Part shown: in pieces, positions 24,081 to 34,681 of the stretch
Layout of the letters: the number at the start of each line of letters is the position of its first letter
Numbering within the stretch: position 1 is the stretch's first letter
Assembly: GCA_949752745.1 (NCBI GenBank)
Contig: OX457028.1
Span: 22,490,352-22,554,351 of the forward strand
DNA length: 64,000 nt
Reading direction: 5' to 3'
Origin: Protula sp. h YS-2021
Lineage: Eukaryota > Annelida > Polychaeta > Sabellida > Serpulidae
Translations under genes and position numbers: made by a program
The notes under the pieces: model-generated
What the model was told of the DNA's origin: nothing
What the model saw: only the letters and a program-made list of their open reading frames with translations
The model's database searches: none

Positions 24081-24930
24081 TAGGATATATTTCTCAACAA
24101 AGCCTCACAAGCACCGAAGGTGCGATGCAGATTCATCAAGCCAAAGCAAGTCCAACTATATCGCAGACCAATGGAGGTGTCGTTTCGACTTCAAATTTAT
24201 TGGGATGAAATTTCTTCAATGATGGTGCACAAATGTGGCACCTGTACTGTAGTTTGTAACAGTCCACTCCTTTTTTTTTGAGCAATCGTAAAAGAGCAAC
24301 AAGTGGATCAACATAACTCTGTTTTCCTAACCTGGGGTTTGCCTGAATCTGAGAGATAACAAAATGCAACTGCTTCTTAATAAATAAATATAAATAATTT
24401 GCACTATTCAAAGAGAACACACCAACATTTTCTCAAAATTTCTACAATATGGATAATTCAATAAAAATGCATATTTAGAACAGCGAATTAACTTTTATAT
24501 CGGGTTCTTAATTACTCGGTACTTTGGACTAAAACAAGCAAGATACAGAAACAATCTGACAATTTTGGGCGGACTACTCAAATATTACATGTAATCCGTG
24601 TATACGGTCTGCGGAGCAGGCACTGTGTATAAACAGGTTTTCTCGTGCGGCTTCTAAGTGCATCAAAATGCTCAGGTTGTGATTCTGGGTAACGTTCGTG
24701 CTTACACCTATTTCCGTGTTTGAGGTGTTGACTAGACCATATAGCCAGTTACTGGGCTACGTACTCATATAAGAGCTTTTTTACATTTCGAAGCTTGTGT
24801 ATGCAAATAATTTTTTTCTATCATTTCTTTATATTTTAACCCAACAACTCAGTCGAAACGTAGCCTCTATCGGAATTTTGCATTGTTGTCCAACAGCCAA
24901 CCTCTACGGCGGTTCGGTCTGTTGTTTGTT

Positions 24931-24980
24931 AGTTCTAGATGACTCTCGCGGTCTTCTTATGACAGCAAGAGTCAAAGTTC
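24931..24980. repeat. Dispersed hairpin repeat, copy 2
   Basis: GACTCTCGCGGTC (24941-24953) and GACAGCAAGAGTC (24961-24973) form a 13-bp stem with two mismatches around a 7-nt loop. The following TTCCTTTAACAGAACGTGTC is also shared with the copy at 26205. Confidence 0.65.
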
Positions 24981-25018
24981 CTTTAACAGAACGTGTCAGT
25001 GATGTCAATGTTCCCGAT

Positions 25019-25348
25019 CTCGGCACACGACTGGGGCCAACGGGGTTATTTTAGAATGGGTGCATCACATAAATTGCCCAGTTATAAATTATGGCGCACA
25101 ATTTTTATTGTCATAATTTTACAATTTTTTTGCTGAGAAAATATGTGTTTTCTGGAGATCAGGATATAGAATCCCTCACTAGCGCTCGCAACAACGGTGA
25201 ATCTCGAGTTGTGAAACCTATCTTTACGCCAATGAGGGAAATTCGCCGAGGTCGAAAATAATGCGCCAGGGTATTACTCAGTGTGTTTGTAAAGAAAAGG
25301 CTTGCTAGTTCAAACTTCGATGTCCTGGAATGTGCACCGAAAGGGCGA
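25019..25348. repeat. Direct repeat A, copy 1 (~330 bp)
   Basis: It runs from TCGGCACACGACTGGGGCCA to a block with CCGAAAGGGCGA. The whole segment, including CCAGTTATAAATTATGGCGC and GAAAATAATGCGCCAGG, recurs in the same order and orientation at 26649-26972 with many substitutions. Confidence 0.75.
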
Positions 25349-25781
25349 TAATTTGTCAAAATATGCTATCTTTAAACAATTATACCCAAAATAGAAGTCC
25401 GGGGGCGATAGTTTATATGTATATAACATTAACAAAAATTGAAAGAAAAAAACAACTTCTTCATCGATAACATACCACTTTATTTTGTCTTTACAAAAAA
25501 AACTTCTTCTCACGAAGAGCGCCATTTAAAGAAATGCATTTACATTTATTTCTTATTATAAATTATGAAAAAAACTACTAAATTTGCTTCATAAAATTCA
25601 ATTTTTAGAAAGAATATTAAATATGATTGACATTTTATTAATACACTTCCTGTATTTGCTACCTAATTTTTCTTACGAAAGGATAATAACTTTACTCTTA
25701 TGTGGTCGCCAGGGTAACTAACAAAGCTTTCGCTTCCGGGTCAGCAGAACCAAAACAAATACTTCGCTGCTACTTTACAAC

Positions 25782-28700
25782 ATGCCGCCAAAAAAGAAAG
25801 GCAAAAAGAAGGGAAAAGATAAAGGGGAGGATGCTGTCGACACTGAAAAACCAAAAACACCCGAACCGACAGAAAAGGAGGTTTTGTTGCAGAAAGAGTA
25901 AGTTTTAAACCGGAGCACTGGAAACTTTTTTTCGCAGTCCTGGGACACTTGAATGTGGAGAAAGATAGGTTGACGGCTCCAAAGGAAACAGTTCTGGCTG
26001 TTAGAGCAGCCGAAGAATAGAAAAAACAATGTGCGGCGAACTTTAGAAGGATTGTTGGGCAAAATGTCCCCGGCATATCAAAGGCAAATGTTATACTACG
26101 TGTGTGCAGCTAGTCCCAGCGGACCCTTTCTATCTTCCTAGGACATAGGAAGACTGCAAGAGTCATTTGCGACTAAGCCCACGCTGGAATACACAGCTGC
26201 AGTGTAGTCCTAGATTACCCTTGCAGTCTTCCTATGACAGCGAGTATAGTTCCTGTAAAAGAACATGTCATTCATCTCATTTTTGCCAATTCTTGCGGTC
26301 ACCTTCATGCAATGCATTGTGGGTAACTGAGGGCATAATGAGCGATATTTGGGGTTAATTGCACTGTTTTATACCAAAACAAATTCTTAAATATTTAGAT
26401 TAAGTAATAAAATCTTTCTAAACGGTAAAAACTATTCCAAAGAACTAACTTCCTGGCATGTGACAAGTAGGCCAAAATGTATGCAATCGGCCCAGAACAA
26501 GAAAAATACCCTGTTATATTTGGTATAAAAGAGGGACAAAATATGCTTTTTGCCCTGACGCAGGCACTTGCACTTTTTGATCACGTGATGAAAATGTTAT
26601 TTCTCATTGGTGGATGTAAGGTTGCGACGTGAACTCGTCCTCAAGAATCTCGGCACACTACTGGGGCCAATGGCGTTATTTTAAAAAGGGGTGCATCACA
26701 AAAATGGTCCAGTTATAAATTATGGCGCACCATTGTTATGTCAAGTAACAATTTTGTACTGAGAAAAATATATACTTTCTTGAGATCAGGATATGGAATC
26801 TCCCATTATCGGCCACAATAATGAATGCTACAGGTGCAAAATCACTCTTTACTCAAGTGTGGTAGTTTGGCCGAGGCCGAAAATAATGCGCCAGGATACT
26901 TCTCAGTATGCTTTTTAAGAAAAAAGTCTGCTATAGTCGGAGCCTCGGTCCCCTGGAACCTGCGCCGAAAGATCAAGAGCCTCAAAAGTTGAGATCAATG
27001 GCCACTTCTTTTACAGGAACTGTGACGCTTTCTGATCTAGGAAGACAGAAAGGGTCCACTGGACTGCAGTGTGAGATCCCTCAACAGCCTAAAAACATAG
27101 CCAAACTCGAAGCCGTGCAGCGTTACTCTGCTGGTTATGTTCTCCATGACTCAGGCGATTCAAACTCGACCTGCCTGGGGTCGGCTTCAACGCCTAGACG
27201 ACCGCTGTGATTTAGTGATTTTACCACTGCACGATTTTGCTGGAAGGCTTCGGTGACTTGGGACACTCAGATGTACGTTTTCCATCTATATGCGAGAATA
27301 CTAAACTCCGAGGGATGCACAGTATGGAATTATAAATAATGACCTGGGCAGTTGGGGATGGAAAAGACAAAGGGACAATGAGGTGATTTATATCGAAAGC
27401 AGGATACCTATCGCATCCTGTAGTCCGGATATATGGTCTGTACAACGCGCACTAATGAAATGACAAGTTGAAAAATGTATCAAATACGGGTTCCAGGGAT
27501 ACATAAATGTTAAGGGTATGATTCTGAACAACTTTCATATGGAATGCCATTTTCAGATTTATTAGAGAATCGTTGATATGAAGAATTAGTTTTTGATATC
27601 AAGAATTAATTTTTGACTTTAAAAAGTCCATATTTTGATATCAGTAATTAATTTTTGCTATCTGTAATTGTATTTTTGATATCGCTAAGTGTACTCTCCA
27701 TCTCAAAAATAATTTTTGATATCAAGAAATATTTAGAGACATCAAGAATTATTTATTGATATCAAAAATGGTTTAATAATATAAAAAATTGATTTTTAAG
27801 GCCAAAAATTTAATTCTTGATAGCAAAAATGAAATATCTGAGAGCAAAATATCGATTTTGAGCTCAGTAATTCATTTTCCTTTTTTTTTTTTTTTTTGAT
27901 ATCAAGAATTTATTTCAGATATCACTATTTTAGAATGATGCTTTTCTAATTTGTATTTTGAAATCTGCAAATGATTTTTTGATCTCAAAAATTGATTTTT
28001 GATATCAAAATATTAGTATTTTTGATTTAAAAAAAATCAGAAACACATCTGTAATTAAATAATGACTGGTCCCTGTATACAGAATCTTTCTTTAAATTTT
28101 TTACTGCATCAAAAAAGGGGCAATTCTTGAGATCAAAAATTGTGTTGCTATTATTGTTCTCAATAAATCAAATTTTCATCTCCAAAATTTAATTGACGGT
28201 TCGTCATATTTTATGTAAATGTGTGTCCCCCTTAAGATTTTTTGAGTTTGTAAAATTGATTTTTTGATCTCAAAAATAAATTTTTGCCGTCTAAAATTCA
28301 ATTAACGCTAGCAAAATATAAATTATTGAGATCTACATTGATTTATTGATATCTTTAATTTTATTTTGACATCAAACTAATAAGCATTAAATGTTAAAAC
28401 GGCATTCTATACGTTCAACACTGTATTATTCAAAATAAGAATTCTGAAGCAAATGAGAAACAAGATATTTTTGAGTATGTGTGGGATAGTCTACCAGAAA
28501 ATAACTGGTTTCTTATTTTGCTTCATAATTCTTATTTTAAATAATACGGTGTTTTTCGTGCTTACACCATTTTTTGGTGTCTGTGTTTACTGATTATATA
28601 CCGGTAGTAAGTCACTATGGGCTGGGGAGACCATGGTTCAAGTAGCGAAACATGAAACTGAACAGCACATCGAAATTGATAGAACTGAAAATATCTTTTT

Positions 28701-31700
28701 TAATGTGAAACAGCATCTGCACCAGTTATTCCAAACAAGAAGCCATGCAATTCACTATAACGTTCCTATTATAGGTCATGATAATTTTCTGCAGCTAATA
28801 GATTTGCAGTTTAATCAGTTGCGATGTTCTGTTCAATTTTAATTTTCCTTGTCTTGTACTAGGCGCAGTACTGACAACGAACATACCGAGTTATCCTCCA
28901 CATTTAGGATTACATCAGCTTGGCTTGTGCAGACAACACCAATTTCACATATTGAGTCGGCGGGACTGGGCGGTCTCTTAGAATGCCTACTTTTTATTGC
29001 GGGTTTTCACAATATCTTATCGTGCCATAATGTCATCCCTCTGGCGGTACGATTTGGTCGGCTGAGAATCACGGGTAGTGTTGGGAGGGGGGGTCTCATT
29101 CAAAGCTTGAACGTGGTATCTCAGAGGACTCTTTCTGTCTTTGAATGATAACATGAGCCATAATTCCAATAATGCAAGTTATATTGTCACAGACCGTTCG
29201 AAATACCTGTGCAGAAGCCTGTAATATTGTATGACTTCTTCTTAGCTTTTGAACGTAATTTTGTATAGGATCGTATCCCTGGCCGAAGCTTCCATTCAAA
29301 AGCTCATAAGGTCGTGTAAGTTTGGAATTTTCGCATAAGATCGCATATGATCGTATAACGTCTTATGCAAAATTTCAATGCAAATGAGATAAATTACATA
29401 TTGCGACAAACCTTTGCATGTATGAATTTATTTACTTTTATATGGTTTAACATGCTTTTGTCTACCCAGGCTTTAAGGTTTAAATTTGGCTGATTAGACT
29501 GACTGGTTTATTCTTAATTGCCATGGTAACTAGAAGACACATATTTGGTTCAGTACAAGCAAAACTGTACACATTCGGACAAAATCAGATAAAAGCGTAC
29601 AAAACAAATAACAGTATATTTTAGGAGCAAAAACAAATCATCATATTGTGCGATTCCAAAGACTAGCTTATAAAACCATACTAAAACATGCTGAGTAATA
29701 CCGATATTAGCAAACGAATGTATTGTACGATCGTGTAAGATTTAATATGCCTTAATCAATGCTTTTGTCATTTTATTATATGATTTATTTAGGTTGGACC
29801 AGCTGACAGAAGAGTTGGAAAATATGAAGAAAAAAGTTGAAGACCTGTATCCTTGTAATTTCAAATATAAGGTTACCTTATTCAAGTTTATTTTAAAACA
29901 ATATCGAAAAAGAAATTTAACAAATGCATTTTGTGCAGTTCGTAAAACTTGTCTTCACTGTACAGGTTTATTAACTAAAAACAAAATGAAATGGCCATAT
30001 ACTGAATCACGTACAGTATCTGTAAACGTACTACGATTAAGTCGGCTTACTTGTAGTATTGTATGTGGTACAGTAAAAGGATAATAGTGCCTATGACTTC
30101 GTGGTTTTTCCCTTCACTGTATAAAGTCGCACGGAAAATGACTGGTTACAAACAGAAGCCCACAAAGTTCGTGTAGAAAGTGTAAGTATCATTTTTTTTC
30201 ATATCAATGACTTTTAATTGTTAACATGAATCTTCTGCTGCGCGTGTGTGTTAAGTCAGAGATTTAAATCCTCAACACGAAATATGGAAGTCCGTTCTTG
30301 TGCAGCTCGACATGGGTCGTTGTTGAGATCGATGTAAATCCGTTGAGTAATGAAGTCTGCTTGGGTGAGGGGTATGGCTTGGTGGGGCAAGGCTTAAGTA
30401 AGGTTGTGTCGAAATTTAAATCGCGTTTTGGAAAGCCTTTTTTCACTTTATGTGTATTCGCTATTTACTGAGTATAAAACCGTTGCAAAGTCGAAAGCTT
30501 GAAATTAGTCGGCCTGGTTATACATTTAAAACGCAATTAGCCTTTCTAATTTTCTCGTTCACAATTCCATTTGTTGTATGTGTAAAAAATTAGGTCTCAT
30601 AGAAGGAACTCGCACAATATTAAACGGACCTATTTTAATGGTACGAGAGGCAACATTTACTGAGAAAAATACATGTAATGCAAATTGCTGTGAAGACTTC
30701 TAAAAATCAACAAACTTGAGGGAATGAGGCCTCATCTCTTATGCTATTTTTCCTTCGCATTGGCTTCGCTATAAAGGAAAGGTTTAACCTGACATATTAA
30801 AAAGCAGTTTAGTTGATTGCAACTTGTGGTAGGTTTTAAAAATGCAAGTATTTTGCACTGATCAAGTTCTCGTAGGTCCAGGAAAATTGTTAACCTTACT
30901 CTCCCGACCCCGGTTACTGAAATATCAGCACACCCGTATTCATCTGACCGAATGTCAGTTAGAACGGATATTATCTAGTGTAAACATGGTGATTACTTTC
31001 ATTGTTTTAGCATGAGTATATGAGTTACATGGAAAAGAAAACCAGCAAAAGACAAACGACGATCATTTCACTCAGTGATCAAAATCAAAAACAAATACAA
31101 GATATCAAAGATGAGAAACGCCAGATGCTAGACGAATACGAGGAGAAAAAGGCTGGTAATAAACTATTTTTATTTATTATATCTAAGCTTTTTTGAACTA
31201 TGCTCTGATTCTCTTCATGGGAATTAAGATGGTCTATATTGGCTCACTACAAAAAGTAGTTTGAAAACCGCTGACTGAAGAGGTTTAATTTTGGCACCGG
31301 TTGTCTGTCTGGACAGAAATAATGCAATGACTTGTTACCATGGCTTGTTATTTTCTGAGGATCATAAGATTATTTTTGTCCAGAGATAACATTCAAAAAC
31401 AAACCCTCTAATATCACTTGTTTTCAAACTACACTTCAAACTTATTTAAAATAGGTATTCCAGGGTCAAGTCCAGAATAATTAGCAATGGGTTGTGAAAA
31501 GGTCCAGGCATTGGGACAACTAAAACAGGCCTAAAATCCAGATTATTTCAAGGGTTTTATCATGCGTCCGTTGTTTTACCTGGACACCTTAACCTTGTTG
31601 TTTCTGATCAGGTATAGAGCCTTAATCAATAGTATGTATAGAATGTGTACTTCTGAGTGTCAGCCATTGACTGCATAGAAATCAGAGAAGTTTACATCTC

Positions 31701-33117
31701 GTGCTCTATCAAAGCCTTAGTAATAGATAAGTAAAATGGAAAGTTAACTTTCTACACGAGGTGTTTAATAATGAGGTGACTGATCCTTTCTATAATTCCA
31801 AATTCTGCATAAATCTTTTTTTTTTTCACGGGGCAAATTTCAGCAAGTTTCAGTGCAATTTCACCAAAATTGAATTTATTGATTTTACATTTAGAACTGC
31901 GAGCGATTCTGATGGAGAAAGAGAACCAGCTTTCAAAAACCCGTCAAGAATTAGAGGAGCTTCAAGAATATAAGGTTAACTTCTCAGGATTGCTGCAATA
32001 TTTTATGTAACCAGAGCAGGCAGAACACATTTTTTCGGAAAATTTAGCTATTGAGGAACTCGTTATGCTTTCTGACCGCAGATGTTGCAATACAATCAAA
32101 TTAAGAAAATTAAGAATTTTTGCTGCTCAAAATCAAAACATGTGTATAACCGTTTGTGATTGCTGAAATTTTTAGAACTTACAACAAGAACAACTTACTC
32201 GAATTAAAGAGCTGGAAAAAGAAGTAATGGTCATGCGAGGGAAACATTCAGATGGCATACAGCAACTTAAATCGAAATTCTTAAACGAGAAGAAAGAATT
32301 TCAGCAGGACTCAGAACAGAAAATTCAAGCTATGGCAAAGCAAGCCAATAAGGTTGGTTTATTATTATTATATCCGGGACATTTTTGGTCCTGAACCCAT
32401 TTAGATTTTAGACAGAACCACCACGGACTTTGGGAGTGGGGTTGGAGTGGGGCGTGATTGAGGAGGTATGGTGAGGATGGATTCAGGTTTTGGTGGTTAT
32501 TTCAAAGGCAAATGATCATCTCAACCTGTCATTTTCAAACGTTTACTCAATCCAACTAAATGAATAGACAAGAGTGTCTTATTTTGAAGTATCTGGGAGG
32601 AGAAAATAAGACCTCGTCTTGTCAAATTACGGGTTGATGTAAAGTACTGAGAAGTCATTAATCTGGGATACTTTTTTCTGAGTCCGGGGTTGGGGGCATA
32701 GGATTAGCAGACCCCCATCACGTGGACCTTTTTTCCAAGGAGAGTTTTGCTGTAATTATGTTAACTTCTGAACAAACAAGATTGCGCATTTTAAATTGTT
32801 AAACTCTGCATGCTAAAAACATAATGAATTATATGTTATTAGATTTTTTGTAAAATCTTTTGCACTGTCACATACAGGAGGCGTTCCAGTGCTTAAGTGA
32901 TCACACACACAAGATAAAATTGGAGAATCGCCAACTACGTCATGAACTTTTGTTATTAATACGTAAAACGCGCGCTTTACATGAACACAAAACTCACCTT
33001 GATGAACAGAAAAGGCAGTTATTGATGGAGCAACAATATGCTCATGATTTAAAGACACTACGCTCGGCAAGGCAACACAAAGTTCTCAAATCGTTCGGAA
33101 TCCTGGACGAAGACTGA
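25782..33117 (+). CDS. CCDC166-like coiled-coil protein, DUF4515 family (7 exons)
   Basis: Exons: 25782-25897, 29793-29846, 30127-30181, 31011-31155, 31895-31974, 32176-32352, 32878-33117. Phases agree at every GT..AG junction, giving 867 nt and 288 residues. The start MPPKKKGKKKGKDK is a lysine-rich head. The rest is nearly continuous coiled coil. Segments such as NLQQEQLTRIKELEKEV, LSDHTHKIKLENRQLRHELL and TRALHEHKTHLDEQKRQLL align in order with human CCDC166 (about 439 aa, which has an extra Ser-rich tail lacking here). DUF4515 proteins are little studied; a link to cilia or centrosomes is family-level guesswork. Intron 1 is nearly 4 kb and carries repeats and a MITE. Exons 2 and 3 are only 54 and 55 nt. 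Confidence 0.82.
26133..26153. repeat. Short inverted repeat TCTTCCTA / TAGGAAGA
   Basis: Two perfect 8-bp arms are separated by GGACA. The adjoining ATAGGAAGACTGCAAG (from about 26146) recurs inverted at about 26220-26236, and the block with CGGACCCTTTCTATC near 26120 recurs inverted near 27040-27055. Confidence 0.55.
26205..26260. repeat. Dispersed hairpin repeat, copy 3
   Basis: AGTCCTAGATTACCCTTGCA, then GTCTTCCTATGACAGCGAGT and TTCCTGTAAAAGAACATGTC. This is the same module order as at 24931-25000, so the two regions are diverged copies. Confidence 0.6.
26649..26972. repeat. Direct repeat A, copy 2
   Basis: Diverged copy of 25019-25348 in the same orientation, 1.63 kb downstream, ending in GCGCCGAAAGATCAAG. 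Copy 2 lies in intron 1 of the CCDC166-like gene and copy 1 upstream of it. Confidence 0.75.
27540..28409 (+). mobile_element. GATATC-rich TA-flanked MITE, copy 1 (870 bp)
   Basis: The left end TGGAATGCCATTTT and right end AAAACGGCATTCTA are inverted repeats, flanked by TA on both sides (27538-27539, 28410-28411). The interior is very AT-rich and consists of degenerate TTTTTGATATCAAAAA-like palindromes. There is no coding capacity. A TA duplication fits Tc1/mariner-type mobilisation, which is inference. It lies in intron 1 of the CCDC166-like gene. Confidence 0.8.
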
Positions 33118-33414
33118 TCTGACGATTTGGAGCAGTGAAGTGTGAACGCTTTTACGTATGCGAGCGGGCAGGCGACACTTCGTGGAATGTCGCTGTCAAA
33201 GGCCTCATTATTGGTTCGTCATCGGATAAAAAAAAAAAAAAAAAAAAGACTTTGGTGCGGGAGTGTTTAGGCCATACTCTAAATCAAGAAATTGGTAAAC
33301 CTATATCAAAAACGGACCGCTAAACTTCCATTTCGAATGCGATCGAGGTTGTTATCACAGCGGAGTTTGTTTTATTTATTAATTTCAATTTAACAACAGC
33401 ATAATCTAGCTGCG

Positions 33415-33420
33415 AATAAA
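33415..33420 (+). other. Candidate polyadenylation signal of the CCDC166-like gene
   Basis: AATAAA, 298 nt past the stop codon. Simple poly-A at 33229-33246 lies between. Confidence 0.5.
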
Positions 33421-34681
33421 GAGTTGATAACTGATGCTCTGCTTGTTTGATGGCGTTTAAATCTGAAGTAGGTTTCTGACACCAACAAAAGAAAAACACA
33501 GTTTAAAGTTAAATATTTATTTAATCTAAATATTAAGTTTTCACAAACTCCCAGTCTGGACGGAAAGTGAAACGCAAAGACAACCACACAACTTTAGAAA
33601 CATCACGACATTATGACTTTATAATATGAACGCTGACTCTTCTATCGTGCATTCTTCACATGTCAGTGTACATTAACATTCAAAGCTCTCAGGGTTACGA
33701 GTGCTTAAGTGGTTTTAAGGTTCTGGGTTTTTCACCAAATCTTATCAAATCCAAAATGGCTGTAATTATTACTGAATTTAAACACTGAGCTAACACAGAT
33801 TAGAAGCAACTGATTTAACTATCAATCTCGTTAACTATCAATTTCGTGAGGTTGCCTCTTGAGTACCCTAACCGGCGCGTTAATACCAGCCGTGCCAAAC
33901 ACGAAGGGATACGGTTGAACAAGGGTCCTTATTCTGAGTCACAATAAGCTTGTAACTGCTTATTAAAAGGTTATTTTTTTTTACAAAGAGGTGATGCTGC
34001 CCAGAAGCCCAACATAACATGGCTGCCTTCAACTCCCAGCTAAAGTAAAGAATTTTGGGTTTAATATTCCAAATTTAATATCACAGAAAGCATTTGATTG
34101 CACTAGGGAAATTGCAGAATAAAGTAACTGCACATAGACTTGGTTAAATAACGGACCTATATGTATATATTAATAAACACTGAAGAAAAAAAAACATGCT
34201 GCTGCGTAGAGCATGACGCCGGCTGATATTTTAACAAAGCAGTCTCTAATTTCCTACCATCAACAACGTCACACTCCCAAACATTTTATTTACTTCATTT
34301 TTATATTTATTTATTCAGTTCGATAATTAAAGCCGGTGGGCAGTGCACTTACCACGCGAATTAATGTTTGTGTCTAGCTTTTATTATTACTGATCAACAC
34401 CGAGTCTGCGGTACATTCAAGCTATTAGTGCGTCTTCTCACCGAACACTTAAGCTTTCCCATATTTAATTAAAATGCCCATGTTTACTAGTTCTGTCAGT
34501 ATCGTTCCATAGAAGAACTGTATTTATAAAATGAATGAAAAGAAATTAATATAGCAGTATGAAGACACTTAAAAATAGTCAAAACTGGAAACAACTCCGA
34601 AGAATATGATAAGACTGGAAAAAGCTGTGGTATTTTTTACGCAGTTACTTTTCTAACAAGTATTTTTGTGTTGTCCACATT
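33421..34681. other. Convergent 3' region between the CCDC166-like gene and IQCE
   Basis: No gene is seen. TTTATT at 34380-34385 and 34285-34290 gives minus-strand AATAAA, about 300-390 nt past the IQCE stop codon; these are the likely IQCE polyadenylation signals. Confidence 0.45.

Larger units (their letters stand above)
22115..25781. other. Region between LSM11 and CCDC166 start sites (divergent)
   Basis: It must contain the 5' end of LSM11 and the promoter of the divergent CCDC166-like gene. I could not identify the LSM11 first exon. Repeats are visible at 22255-22452, 23985-24080, 24931-24980 and 25019-25348. Confidence 0.4.

Noticed and set aside
24136..24420. Minus-strand 94-residue frame with SYVDPLVALLRLL, considered as the missing LSM11 N-terminal exon
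   Set aside because: It only weakly resembles the LSm11 FDPL-type motif, and the following residues do not fit. No suitable donor in the needed phase was seen.
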